A stretch of 64,000 bases of DNA, taken from positions 62,001-126,000 of the forward strand of contig JAHDVF020001230.1 of assembly GCA_022606425.2 (NCBI GenBank). The letters run 5' to 3'. Each line of letters starts with the position of its first letter. The stretch's first letter is position 1. Source of the stretch: Lepidostoma basale. Its lineage: Eukaryota > Arthropoda > Insecta > Trichoptera > Lepidostomatidae. The position numbers and the translations under genes were made by a program. The notes beneath the pieces are model-generated. The model worked only from the letters and a program-made list of their open reading frames with translations, was not told the origin of the DNA and did not search any database. This document shows positions 19,273 to 29,454 of this stretch, in pieces.

Positions 19273-19695
19273 CTACTCTCATAGATGATCCCGAGATCTC
19301 TCATCGTAGATACATGTGCTAGTTGCTGGTTGTTCATTGTGTATCTATGATACACAGTTCTCAATACTCTAGTAAAAGATAGCATAATGCACTTAGAGAC
19401 ATTGAATTGCATTTTATTACTGTGACTCCAGTTAACAATATTATCAATGACCGACTGGAGGCGAAGACAGTCGTCAGGATTGTTAATTTCTAGGAATAAT
19501 TTCAGATAATCGGCAAATAAAAGAAATCGTGAAAAGTTTTAAATGTCACTATGGCTGCAGATCTCTACTCCCAAATATCTGAAACTCATTACTTACTCCA
19601 CAGGTATATCATCAACAGTCAGCTTACATCTTGTAGGTATTCTAGCACAATACGCAATGAAGATTTGATAATTGATGATGAATTTAAAGTTCTTC
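19273..19695 (-). pseudogene. CR1-type RT fragment with mutated active site
   Basis: The minus frame encodes LLFADYLKLFLEINNPDDCL, SVIDNIVNWSHSNKMQFN and CIMLSFTRV. The catalytic FADD is FADY, so the second active-site Asp is lost. Confidence 0.75.
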
Positions 19696-19754
19696 AATCG
19701 AATTTCTAATATAAAGATACAGCAGTTTCATTATTGTTTTATATATGTCTACAG

Positions 19755-19881
19755 TTCCTCTTCATCGAAGGAGCAGACATTCCCCTGACCGAGGGAAGAC
19801 CCTTCAAGCTGAAGGAGACCTTGAAGACTGTCTCTCCGTCCGGACAGACCCTTACCACCACCAGGACAATGTTTAAACAAG
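19755..19881 (+). CDS. Exon 7: post-C2 segment
   Basis: The acceptor is ATGTCTACAG and the donor CAAG|GTATAT. Phase 0 to 1. It encodes FLFIEGADIPLTEGRPFKLK and a Ser/Thr-rich stretch ending TRTMFKQ. This is probably the last strand and C-terminal extension of the C2 domain; I see no further named domain. The preceding intron holds LINE-F and a CR1 fragment. Confidence 0.85.
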
Positions 19882-20085
19882 GTATATGTTTTTTTTTTAA
19901 TATTTCCAACACTTCCTATAGAAATAACATAATCATTATTTTCATAACATTTCTGCACATAACGTAAATGACAGATAACATTCTGACAATAGAAATGAAG
20001 TTCGTGACACATCGAATAGTAACATACTTCAGACTGATAAAGCCCGGCTTCAAATCCATACAATTTTTTTTAGATATCTTCTGGT

Positions 20086-20344
20086 ATATATGCACCTACC
20101 TATATGATTACAAAGCCAAAAATACATAAGTGCGACAAAGACCCTTTTACATTTTGCAAGCCCAATATAATGCCCATCGAAAACATGAAACAAAACATGT
20201 GGACGTAGGCGATTTCGCGGGCATCTCACCTACGGTACGTATGAGTGAAATAATATACGGCACGTATGAGTGGAACAAAACATACACTTAGGTCATTTCT
20301 GCGCATGTTGGCAGAGTCATTTGCAACGCAACGAATTAAACGCG
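20086..20344. other. No supported gene
   Basis: Intron sequence with a short internal repeat (GGTACGTATGAGTG / GGCACGTATGAGTG at about 20235 and 20260). Nothing else seen. Confidence 0.45.
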
Positions 20345-20462
20345 CAAAATAACTAACTAACTAACTAACCATCACGCCGTCTCCCCGAAAGGGTAGGCAG
20401 AAAGAATCGACTGTCACACTTTTACTGATGCGGCACTTCATCCTACAAATACATTGTTTTAT
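20345..20462 (-). pseudogene. LINE W-A tail variant
   Basis: (CTAA)n, hairpin sequence and the GATGCGGCACTTCATCC junction, as at 1465 and 11680. Confidence 0.7.
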
Positions 20463-20470
20463 TATAGATT

Positions 20471-20514
20471 TTTTAAGGCAAGCCCGGCTTCTCGGCTTGT
20501 ATGGATGTACCGCC
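20471..20514. mobile_element. hAT MITE M1, right terminal repeat only
   Basis: CAAGCCCGGCTTCTCGGCTT and the end TACCGCCACTG match the right end at 43391-43430. Confidence 0.65.
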
Positions 20515-20800
20515 ACTGCTCCTCCTGTGCGGTGGATTCCCACCTGTCCTTCCATCATTTAGGAGCTCTTCCACGAGTCTCGTGAGGCTGATTATATAGT
20601 GCAATATAGGGGAGTCTGGTGGTGTCCATTCCTTGGATATGACAGTCCTTTCTTCACTGTCTGCTCCATCTTTTAATATCTTCAGTCTCATGTATCTCTC
20701 TTATTCCGATGTTCTACACATGATCTCTCAGTGTCTTCATCTTGGAAGTCCTCAATACTTGTTTTGTTTTGTACTGTGTCTGCCCTTGTTTCAACTTGAT
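20515..20800 (-). pseudogene. LINE-D-type C-terminus
   Basis: Minus-strand pieces read TSKMKTLRDHVQNIGIREI, then a GMDTTRLPYIAL-like block and WKDRWESTAQEEQWR, in shifted frames. Confidence 0.65.
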
Positions 20801-20831
20801 AATTAAATTGTGTAAATTGTGCTGTTTGCAG

Positions 20832-20944
20832 AAGGGACCATGAACGGCAACGCGCAGCTGACGCAGTCTGCGCTAAGGGAGCTAGAACGCAGCCCTGTGA
20901 CGCAGGCCAACAAATCTACCCTCATAATTCACAGCGTGCAGAGG
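20832..20944 (+). CDS. Exon 8: linker with helix
   Basis: The acceptor is GCTGTTTGCAG and the donor AGG|GTAATA. The first two bases complete a Glu codon. It encodes GTMNGNAQLTQSALRELERS, then VTQANKSTLIIHSVQR, and ends in phase 0. A short amphipathic helix is likely around SALRELERS. I recognise no domain. Confidence 0.85.
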
Positions 20945-21149
20945 GTAATACTCCATACATTATAAATCCATCATCTTAATCAACTCATAACCCAGTTACG
21001 TGATGCTTTAAACCCAGTATCGTTGATTCTTGTGATCGTTTTTCTCTCACGAAGAAGCATCCAATTAACACGATACCTCTAAAATTCTCCAAACAGCTTA
21101 TATGTCGGAAAGCCGTTGTTTTAGATTGATTGATTGATATGGATATGTA

Positions 21150-22095
21150 TCAAATTTGGTCATCAATTGAGGATCGGTTTCATCTAGCAGGATCGTTCAC
21201 ACTCAATAGTATCAATTGAAGTACTATTCAAGCTTTCAATTGAATCCCATTGAATGTTTTCTAATTGAGAACTTTCAATTTCAGTTCGATAAATGACTTC
21301 AATTGAAATGTAATTGATAGTTTATATTGAAATTCAATTGAAGTGCTATTTACAGTTTTAATTGATTATTTCAATAGAAGTGGTTTTGAAAGATTCAAAT
21401 TAAATATGATTGATTGCTTCAATTGAGAGCGATTGATGGTTTCAATTGATTCCGATACATGTTTTTAATTGATTGCGATTGATGGTTTCAATTGATTGCG
21501 ATCGCTGGTTTTGATTGATTCCCATTGATGGTTTAAATTGATTTCGATTAATGGTTTTAATTGATTCCGATTGATGGTTTAATTGTTTACAATTGATGGT
21601 TTTAATTGATTCCCATTGATGGTTTTAATTGATTTCGATTAATGGTTTTGATTGATTCCGATTGATGGTTTAATTGTTTACAATTGATGGTTTTAATTGA
21701 TTCCCATTGATGGTTTAAATTGATTCCGATATATGTTTTTAATTGATTGCGATTGATGGTTTAATTGTTTACAATTGATGGTTTTAATTGATTCCCATTG
21801 ATGGTTTAAATTGATTTCGATTAATGGTTTATTTGATTCCGATTGATGGTTAAATTGTTTGCAATTGATGGTTTAATTGTTTGCAATTGATGGTTTTAAT
21901 TGATTCCCATTGATGGTTTCAAATGATTGCGGTTTTTTTTCAATTTTATTGCTATTGACTGTTTTATTTGAAATAAAATTCAAAGCTTCATGAAAGTAAG
22001 ATTTTAAATTGAATTGCTTTTTACTATTTTGATTGAAATTATATTGATTGTTTGCCTTTTAACTGGGATTGATGTGCAATTGAATCGTCTATTGA
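21150..22095. repeat. ~23-bp minisatellite in intron 8
   Basis: About 40 degenerate units of ATTGATGGTTTTAATTGATT(CCC), with decayed units at both edges. Confidence 0.85.
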
Positions 22096-22185
22096 TTAAT
22101 GGACATATTCACAAACAGTACCAGAATTGGTTTTTTTAATGTAAAATAAAAAAAATTGTTAAGAATATCAAAATTTATAATAGTT

Positions 22186-22322
22186 AGTCGCGACAGGTGT
22201 TTCGCTAACCGATGGTATCATCTTCAGGTCTTACAATCAACAGGATCATCAGGTCTTATAGTTGATTGTAAGACCTGACGATGCTACCAACGGTTAGCGA
22301 AACAGCTATCGCGACTAATTAT
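22186..22322. repeat. Inverted pair with hammerhead-like cores
   Basis: TTAGTCGCGACAGGTGTTTC pairs with GAAACAGCTATCGCGACTAA. Each arm carries CTGA-N-GA, T, a stem, GAAAC and a (G/A)TC-GCGAC end: CTGAAGA on the minus strand, CTGACGA on the plus strand. Confidence 0.6.
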
Positions 22323-22498
22323 CAAATTACACTCAAATTTATATCTGAAACATAATATAGTTACAATTTATATCTGAAAATGTATCCATATAACCCAATT
22401 GGTATAATTTTTTTTTAAATAATTAAAAAATAAATCTGAAAATACCAGTTCAACAAAATCTTCTTTTGCAATATAACTGAAGTGCTCGGTATATCCAG

Positions 22499-22722
22499 AT
22501 GTGTGCCATCTACAGAAAAAATAATGAATTAGTGAAAAATTCTCATCAATTGCCGTCAATGTGTATCAATCGTTTTCATCATTCGGCATCAATTCCGAAA
22601 GAAAATAGAAGTGTGCCACCTAAAGAAAAAAAAGATGAATTAGTGAAAAATTCGTATCAATTGCTGTCAATGTGTATCAATCGTTTTCATCAATCGGCAT
22701 CAATCGCGAAAGAAAAAGTTAT
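22499..22722 (+). repeat. Tandem duplication, ~112-bp unit
   Basis: Two head-to-tail copies starting GTGTGCCA(T/C)CTA. Shared parts include GAATTAGTGAAAAATTC and AATGTGTATCAATCGTTTTC. Confidence 0.85.
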
Positions 22723-23216
22723 ATATGAGTGTGTAGTCCATCCTATCTGCTTCTCCACTCGTAGATCCATGTTGCTTGAGAAAAAAATATAATTTTTTGT
22801 TGCTTTATTTTAAATTGTTTATTTGATGTTTTTTCTCCTTACTAACATATAATTTTTTTGTATTTTTCATGAATTTGACAAATTCGGACCCATAACATTT
22901 TAACCCTAGACTCCAAAACAGACCAAGGTGGGTTTTTTTCAAAATTATTAATAATATTTAAAAAAATATAGTTATTTTTTAAATCAATATTTCTCTGTGT
23001 TTTATGCATTAAGCTTGAAACTAACAAAAATGTTTTATTTTTTTTCCTTTCCCCTAACGCCGCATGGTTTGAAAATGGAACTAATTAACGAAACAATCGA
23101 ATTGCACAATGAATTCCGTTGCTAATTCAAAACGCCTGTCACTTCAAATAAAAACGGAATTTATTGATTCTTAATTTGAAATGGATCTAAATTCGAACGG
23201 TAAAATAAAAAAACAG

Positions 23217-23489
23217 GTCGAAATGACTGATTCCGGAGAGTTTATCGAAGTGGAACAGGCGAATATAGAAGAAGAAGAAGAAAAGAACGGTTCGGAAGAC
23301 AGCGGCGTGATCAAGGAAGAGTCATTCGAGAAATTCGAAGAGCCGTGCCTCAACAGTACTCCGTTGAGCAGCAAGCCTGGTGAGAGGAAGGTCACTGTGG
23401 ATATAAGTAAAAATACTCTCACCGAAGACGTGAGAAACGGTGCCGGATTGGACGATGTCGATGGAAAGGATGTCCCAGGAATCAAAGAG
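23217..23489 (+). CDS. Exon 9: acidic linker exon
   Basis: It encodes 91 residues in phase 0 to 0, rich in Glu, Asp and Ser, with a run of five Glu residues. The donor is GAG|GTCAGT. The start is uncertain. The only acceptor compatible with phase is AAACAG at 23211-23216, which has no pyrimidine tract. An in-frame ATG at 23181, preceded by an in-frame TAA at 23172, would instead allow an alternative first exon encoding MDLNSNGKIKKQ. Both readings share the frame of the gene. Confidence 0.72.
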
Positions 23490-23547
23490 GTCAGTTTCTT
23501 GCTTTAATTTAACCAACTCTAATTTAAATAATGTCAAAATATTTTCA

Positions 23548-24127
23548 AGAGATGGGCGAGTGGAGAAGGATATTGGAAGAAGGGTTGGGGCAGGCAACAA
23601 AGTGAATGGTGCACTTAAAGTTGTCATCGCAAACAAAAACCTATCCAAAAAAGCTAGAATGGCAGTGCACAAGGGTGTTCTTCTACCGACCCTTATGTAT
23701 GGAATTGAAGCATGGAACTGGCAAAAGAAGGATGAAAGTAGAATAAATGCAGTAGAAATGAGATCTCTTAGACGAATGTGTGATACTCTGTGTATGATAG
23801 AGTGTCGAATGAAAATATAAGAAGTGAATGCGGTGCGAATGATGGCGTCATAAACAAAATAATGAAAGGATCATTAAGATGGTTTTGACATATGGAATGA
23901 ATGAATGAAGAAAGAATGGTAAAAAAATTATATGTTAATGATGTAAATGGAACTGGAAATAGAGGAAAGGTGGCACGATCAAATAAATCAAATATTGTAT
24001 ATCAGCCATGTGAGGAGTCAGAGAACTCGACGCGTGTGAATGACACGATGTTGAAAGAAAAGTGTGGCAATTCATTCTTTCTGCCTACCCCTTCGGAGAA
24101 ACGGCGTGATGGTTAGTTAGTTAGTTT
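23548..24127 (+). pseudogene. LINE W-A copy, frameshifted
   Basis: Encodes RRVGAGNKVNGALKVVIANK, GVLLPTLMYGIEAWNWQKKD and SRINAVEMRSLRRMC, then frameshifts (YDTLCM). It ends at YP.GETA with (TTAG)n. Confidence 0.85.
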
Positions 24128-24236
24128 TAATAAGTTTAATGAGTTTTACTTCATCATAATTACGGTTTACATGCGCGCTGTCGGTAAATCACAGCTGTGA
24201 AGTATCCCATCCTCCGCCATTATACTATATTCGTTT

Positions 24237-24537
24237 GTCGACGAATTATGAACAAAATTATGAAAGGATCGGTGCGTTGGTTCGGACACATGGAGCGTAT
24301 GGATGGAGAAAGAATGGTTAAAAAAGTATATGTTAATGATGTGAATGGAGTACGGAGTCAAGGTAGACATGGCATGACCAAATTAATCAAATTTTAAAGG
24401 TTGGTCATGTCAGAAGCCGAAAGAATCGACGTGCGTGTATGACTCGCTGTATGAATGTGGAGGAAGCTAGAGAGGTATGTCAGGATAGAGTAGCCTACCC
24501 CTGCGGGGAAACGGCGTGATGGTTTGTTGTTGTTGTT
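24237..24537 (+). pseudogene. LINE W-B copy
   Basis: Encodes MNKIMKGSVRWFGHMERMDG, ERMVKKVYVNDVNGVRSQGR; then a small deletion; CCCC-TGC-GGGG hairpin at 24497; (TTG)n tail. Confidence 0.8.
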
Positions 24538-24602
24538 GCCTGCCATGGTAGAGAGAACGGCATTTGACACTGTTTGGGTCCAATAGATCTTGAATATTGT
24601 TA
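24538..24602 (-). pseudogene. LINE-Q scrap
   Basis: Inverted FKIYW.QTVSNAV..TMAG block. Confidence 0.65.
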
Positions 24603-24668
24603 AGAAGATGGAAAGAGAAGAGTGTATAAGTATGTTGAGATGATTAATTGTGGATTCTCGTATTGCAG

Positions 24669-24775
24669 CCCGGAGATGTTCGGCCAAACGATATCCCGGA
24701 GACCAACGGGCAGCCCCCCGAAAGGATCCCGCGCCAGAAGAAGAAGAGAGACTTCTTCGGCACCATCAAGAGAAG
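24669..24775 (+). CDS. Exon 10: polybasic linker
   Basis: The acceptor is TATTGCAG and the donor AGAAG|GTAAAT. Phase 0 to 2. It encodes PGDVRPNDIPETNGQPPERI and then PRQKKKRDFFGTIKR, a dense basic cluster that with exon 11 forms an RRLGRSRTRARS tract. Basic and Ser-rich tracts in TMEM24-type proteins bind acidic plasma-membrane lipids and are controlled by phosphorylation; applying that here is inference. Confidence 0.85.
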
Positions 24776-24820
24776 GTAAATTAATAACTATTTGTGAAAG
24801 TTGTTAATACAAAAATGCAG

Positions 24821-24834
24821 TATGGTTGGGGGAA
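24821..24834 (+). repeat. Left copy of 14-bp target duplication
   Basis: TATGGTTGGGGGAA recurs at 25550-25563 on the other side of the LINE-Q insertion. The sequence itself is a mariner terminal repeat. Confidence 0.8.
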
Positions 24835-25549
24835 TAAGGTTAGGTTATAAGGGGAATGTGTCCACAAATGACTCCACCCCAATCTTGCTCCACGGTGTCC
24901 CCCTTGTGACCATGACCAGCTTCTGCTACCTTGGTAGTATGATAGCAGGCTCGGGAGGTACGGAGGAAGGTGTAGCCAGCAGACTCGACAAGGCAAGGGG
25001 AGCTTTCGCTATGGTTCGCCCTGTATGGCGCTCCGGTATCATTTCGAGAAAGCTCAAGCTCCAAGTATTCAGCAGTAGCGTTAAAAGCGTACCGCTGTAC
25101 GGATGTGAGACTTGGAAATCTACCGCGGACGTTATTGGTAAACTCCAGGTGTTTATAAATAGGTGCCTTCGCTCAATGTTCAAAATCTATTGGCCCCAAA
25201 CAGTGTCAAATGCTGTTCTCTGGACCATGGCAGGCGAAAAGCCAATTAGAGAACAAGTCGCTAGACGCAAATGGCAGTGGATCGGTCACACTCTGAGACG
25301 GAATCCAGCCTGCATCGCTCAGGGTGCACTAGACTAGTCCCCTATGGGGGGAAAGAGAAAGCGAGACAGACCTAGAGCCACCTGGAGAAGAGCCCTGCAG
25401 GACGAGGTTAAGGCAGCATGCCTTACTTGGGATGATGTTAGGCATCAGGCATGCGATAGAGTCGGGTGGAGAAGATTCCTTAAGGCCCTATGCACCACGG
25501 AGGTGTGACAGGACAAAAAGAAGAAGACGAAGAATAAGGGGAATAAATA
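24835..25549 (+). pseudogene. LINE-Q C-terminus, 14-bp TSD
   Basis: Encodes YLGSMIAGSGGTEEGVASRL, FAMVRPVWRSGIISRKLKL, YGCETWKSTADVIGKLQVF, PIREQVARRKWQWIGHTL and ALQDEVKAACLTWDDVRH. One TAG at 25335 (after GALD) breaks an otherwise open frame. The tail is A/GAAG-rich. The 5' end is truncated after the RT domain. It sits in a mariner terminal repeat. Confidence 0.9.
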
Positions 25550-25925
25550 TATGGTTGGGGGAAAAAAGCAATTTCGTATTTTTCGCTTTATTTCAATGCT
25601 TTACAAAAATTGTTACAATCATCTAATTTAAGTCAAATATGCGCTGTTCTTTTAGACAACTTGTTGCCAACGAGAATCCAACTTCATAATGCCCCTCTCC
25701 TAGAAGTCCTTGTCCCTATTTTCAAAAAACTCGGACAACCAATTTTCACGGGCCTTTCACATTTTTCTATTGAGGCCAAATTATTACCCTAAGTGCGTTG
25801 GCCATAGACAGGAACAGGTGGTAATCACTTGGTGCCAGGTCCGGACTATAGGGTGGATGCATAGGAACTTCCCATCCGAGCTCCCGGAGCTTCTGGGGCG
25901 TCATCAAATAGGGGTATTTTAATTA
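25550..25925 (-). pseudogene. Mariner transposase 3' part
   Basis: The minus strand reads TPQKLRELGWEVPMHPPYSP, DLAPSDYHLFLSMANAL, then frameshifted pieces to the end. DLAPSDYHLF carries the last Asp of the mariner DD34D triad. The terminal repeat TGGTTGGGGGAAAAAAGC follows, at 25551. Confidence 0.8.
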
Positions 25926-25993
25926 TTAAATGTTAAATGATATTTTGTAGATTGTAAACCAAAGTTGAACGTATGTATGTTGGTATATTCCAG

Positions 25994-26100
25994 ATTAGGG
26001 AGATCCCGTACGCGTGCAAGGTCCGTGGATATCCCGGACAGCGAGAACGAGGACCGACCCAACGGGAGGAGTGTGAGCGCAGACAGGAACCATCTCTCAG
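25994..26100 (+). CDS. Exon 11: Arg/Ser-rich linker
   Basis: The acceptor is TATATTCCAG. The first base completes an Arg codon, giving LGRSRTRARSVDIPDSENED and then GRSVSADRNHLS. Several basophilic-kinase-like sites (RxxS) are visible. It ends in phase 1 at CTCTCAG|GTATGA. A mariner remnant lies directly upstream and a SINE directly downstream. Confidence 0.85.
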
Positions 26101-26124
26101 GTATGATCATAGATTGTGTAATAA

Positions 26125-26238
26125 GATGATCTTCATGGCAAAATGGTAAGAGCTCTGACTGCCATACAGAACGTCCCGGATTCGATTCCCGGCGATGCCG
26201 ATTTGATTGTCACACTGTCTTTGGTCTGGTGTAGAATT
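26125..26238 (+). mobile_element. SINE-1 head and body
   Basis: tRNA-like TGGTAAGAGCTCTGACTGCC, B box GGATTCGATTCC, then CACTGTCTTTGGTCTGGTGT, cut at the LINE-I junction. Confidence 0.8.
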
Positions 26239-26870
26239 GAAGAATTCACAAACTTACTTCCTATGGCCATACAACTATTGAAGAGTTTTAGCCTCCTTGA
26301 TGATTTTTCGCCAAGCTCCTCGATCCTGCGCCCTTTGCTCCCAGCAGTCCGATTCACCCAACCTAGCCAGGTCAGCCAGAACATTGTCCATTAGGCGCTG
26401 TCTAGGCCTTCCTAGAGGTCTTACTCTAGTCGGTCTGGACGCGTACAGGGTCTTGATTGCTCTGGTCTCTCGGCTCGGCATACGTGCCCAGTTCATGCTA
26501 GGGGACCGTCTCTAAATGTGCTCGTTATAAGGGGCTGCTGAGTCATCGTACGGATCTCTTGGTTGGTCCTATGCCTCCAAGTTCCCGCTGCAACACCGGG
26601 TCTGGGTCCCAGGATAATTCTAAATATTCTATTCTCAAACCAGTAGATTCTTTGTTGTTCTTTTAGAGTCATTGTCCACGACTCAGGACCATATGTCACC
26701 ACTGGCTTGATGATGGTGTTATAAATACGCAGCTTGGTGTTTCTGGATAGAAGCTTGGACTTTAGGAACGTTCGCAAGGGGGCTGCAGCTTGTATACCTT
26801 TTTGAACTCTGTGTTCCAACTCCAACTCTGTGCTCCAACTTCCAACTCTCGAAAAGCGTCAAACCCTAGT
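26239..26870 (-). pseudogene. LINE-I C-terminus
   Basis: Minus frames encode LLSRNTKLRIYNTIIKPVVT, YGPESWTMTLKEQQRIYWFE, PGVAAGTWRHRTNQEIRTMT and GRPRQRLMDNVLADLARLG. One frameshift lies near the AWIGHV block. The tail is (AAGT)n-like. Confidence 0.85.
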
Positions 26871-26995
26871 TAATGCGTTTATCTTAAGTGCGTTAGCAAT
26901 GTCATGAGAATAAATATAAATATAAAGTTCAAATGATGTATAGAGAGAATACTAGATAATATGAATATAACCTAAAAATTAACGGTTAATTCCAG

Positions 26996-27098
26996 ATTCC
27001 TTGACAGTGCCGTCGCCCACCAGAAACTTCCATTCCGGGGGCCCCTCCTCCACCAACTCCCCGGCCCAGTCGGGAGACGAGTCCAGAACTTCTAGAAG
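26996..27098 (+). CDS. Exon 12: Ser/Pro-rich linker
   Basis: The acceptor is GTTAATTCCAG and the donor AGAAG|GTAAAA. Phase 1 to 2. It encodes SLTVPSPTRNFHSGGPSSTN and SPAQSGDESRTSR, a disordered Ser/Pro/Thr-rich segment with proline-directed phosphorylation-like sites. Nothing resembling a folded domain is visible. Confidence 0.85.
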
Positions 27099-27384
27099 GT
27101 AAAATAATCTCTTCCTATTTATGCTCATTAAAAAAATTCACTTTAAATCAGAGCACAATTGAAAGCAATCATATTTTTAGTCTGTACACTTGGAATCAAT
27201 TGATTTTCAAGTCAGTTGATCACAATCCGATTTTTAAATTTTACAGACATTAATATCACGCTTAGCTTTGATTTATCACAAATTATATTGGGATAGAACT
27301 CAATTAAGTCTTTAATTGAACTAATGTTGATTTCAAATTGATATTCAGTACATCTTAGATCTTTGAAATCAAAATCATGTCGAT

Positions 27385-27990
27385 CGTGTTGAACTCTAAA
27401 ACAACTCTTGTTGATCTTTAAAACAACTCTTGTTGAACTTTAAAACAACTCTTGTTGATTTTTAAAATGACTCGTGTAGATCATTAAAACAACTCTCGTT
27501 AAACTTTAAAACAACTCGTGTTGATCTTTAAAACAACTCGTGTTGAACATTAAAACAACTCATGTTGATCTTTAAAACAACTCTTGTTGAACTTTAAAAC
27601 AACTCTTGTTGAACTTTAAAACAACTCTTGTTGATTTTTAAAATGACTCGTGTTGATCATTAAAACAACTCTCGTTAAACTTTAAAACAACTCGTGTTGA
27701 TGTTGATCTTTAAAACAACTCTTGTTGAACTTTAAAACAACTCTTGTTGATTTTTAAAATGACTCGTGTTGATCATTAAAACAACTCTCGTTAAACTTTA
27801 AAACAACTCATGTTGATCTTTAAAACAACTCGCGTTGTTCTTTAAAGCAACTCTTTTTGATCTTTAAAACAACTCTTGTCAATCTTTGAAACAACTCTTG
27901 TTGATATTTAAAACAACTCATGTTGATCTTTAAAACAACTCGTGTTGATCTTTAAAACAAGTCTTGTTGAACTTTAAAACAACTCAGATC
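27385..27990. repeat. 22-bp minisatellite in intron 12
   Basis: About 27 units of AACTCTTGTTGATCTTTAAA + AC. A block of about six units recurs within the array as a higher-order repeat. Confidence 0.9.
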
Positions 27991-28310
27991 AGAAGCAAAC
28001 TCTACAATTCGATATATTTACAAAATGGAATCTAATGAAAATTCCTGGATATTTTATTAGTAATGTAAATTTTATTCACACGAGTCTATTATCTTACACT
28101 GTATAACACCAATGATACTATCTTGTCACTAACACCCTTCACTTATGCACTGTTTTTATGTTTTTTTGCTGCCTTGCACTTAGTTCGTTGAGGTAAGTTT
28201 TGTATACACTATAAAAATATGTACAAACCGTCTTTGAGTGACGCCATTTTGTATTTTGGAATAATTGCACACTGAACACAAATCAATATTAACTGTTTTA
28301 TTTTATTTTT
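27991..28310. other. No feature seen
   Basis: AT-rich intron. Confidence 0.5.
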
Positions 28311-28512
28311 ATCCCTTAGATGTAAATGTGGTAAAATGATGTATGACAGAATTTCGAATGCTGATAAAAGGAAGGTATGTAGAACAAGATTAAAAAATCC
28401 TTGACGTTAGTCAAACAAACCATTTTACCACAGGGGTAGGCAGAGAGAATGGACCGAGTCCTACATGCACGTCGATTCTTCGTAGGAAACGGCATGACGA
28501 TTAGTTAGTTAG
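28311..28512 (+). pseudogene. Chimeric W-family scraps
   Basis: A W-B piece (MMYDRISNAD) runs into an inverted W-B end, then a (TTAG)n tail. Confidence 0.55.
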
Positions 28513-28585
28513 ACCAGTCTGTCGATGCCAGCGAGCCTGGGGAATCCGGGCTAAATAAAGACAAAAGTGGAAGTAGTTAAAAAAT
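28513..28585 (+). repeat. P3 repeat, decayed hammerhead-like motif
   Basis: CAGT, CTGTCGA, T, GCCAGCGAGCCTGG, but GAAAC is GAATC here. Confidence 0.5.
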
Positions 28586-28599
28586 ATTGTTTTATAAAT

Positions 28600-29095
28600 A
28601 TCTAACCATCACGCCGTCTCCCCGAAAGGGTAGGTAGAAAGAATGGAGTGCCACACTTTTCTATCCTGACACATTTCTCTCGCTTTCTCGCACGCGCGCG
28701 ATGATTTCTCTGACTCCTCACGTGGCCGACATTCAATATTTGATTTATTTGATCATGCCACGTTTTTCTTGGTCTTTCTCTATTTCTAGTTCCAAACAAT
28801 CTTAATGATCTTCTTCTTCTTCTTTTAATAGATCTGACGATCTGTGACACAGAAATCATATCTCGTTGGATGATGAGATCCAGCTGTCCCTCCATCTTTT
28901 AGGCGGTCTTCCAGGTGGGCGGTGTCCGGAGGGGATTTCATAAGCGGCTGTATATGCGAGTCTGTCACCATCCATTCGGGCTACATGGTCCCTCCAGTAT
29001 CTTCTTCTGGATCTAGTACACTGAACGATATTTTTTTGTTAATCATATTTATGATCCTTTAATTATTTTGTTCATAACACCATCATTCTCGTTCG
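28600..29095 (-). pseudogene. LINE W-A interrupted by a LINE-D-type copy
   Basis: W-A inverted sequence at 28600-28805 resumes at 29035. Between lies a minus LINE-D-type end (28806-29030): GRPPKRWRDSW-like, CEIEDIVQ-like, with (GAA)n tail at 28806. Confidence 0.75.
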
Positions 29096-29171
29096 TTTTA
29101 TTTGAATAGTTAGTGTCAGAGACAACTGTTGATCAGTCGGATAGTTAGAGTGATGCTCGGTATTTCCGCAG

Positions 29172-29384
29172 GTCCAGCATAAGTGAAATGTCGGGCGTGT
29201 CGGGAGCGTCCACACGCACGTACCTGCACGAGGCCTCCACGCTGGTGCTGGAGACGGCGGACAACGGGGTCCGGCGCCACTTCCTGGTGCCGCTGGCCAT
29301 AGCGCAGCGCTCCCGGTGGCGCCGCAAGGGCACCAAGCTGCACATCTTCAACGACCACACCTTCGTGGCTAAACACCTCTCCGG
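29172..29384 (+). CDS. Exon 13: pre-C1 region and first C1 ligand
   Basis: The acceptor is ATTTCCGCAG and the donor CCGG|GTGAGT. It encodes a Ser-rich start (SSISEMSGVSGAS), a strand block TYLHEASTLVLE with FLVPLAIAQR, then KLHIFNDHTFVAKHLSG. His631 (of HTFVAK) is the first zinc ligand of the C1 domain. The exon is about two-thirds GC, the most GC-rich part of the window, and lies between two related minisatellites. Confidence 0.9.
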
Positions 29385-29402
29385 GTGAGTCTAAGTTTAA
29401 TT

Positions 29403-29450
29403 ATGCAGCCGATTCCGTCCACTGCTGGACATAGGCCTCCTCCATCTCTG
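29403..29450 (-). pseudogene. LINE-E tail scrap
   Basis: TCCACTGCTGGACATAGGCC is the inverted AYVQQW end of LINE-E-type elements. Confidence 0.6.
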
Positions 29451-29454
29451 TAAT

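Noticed and set aside
29116..29376. Minus-strand frames opposite exon 13
   Set aside because: They are by-products of high GC content over a well-supported plus-strand exon.
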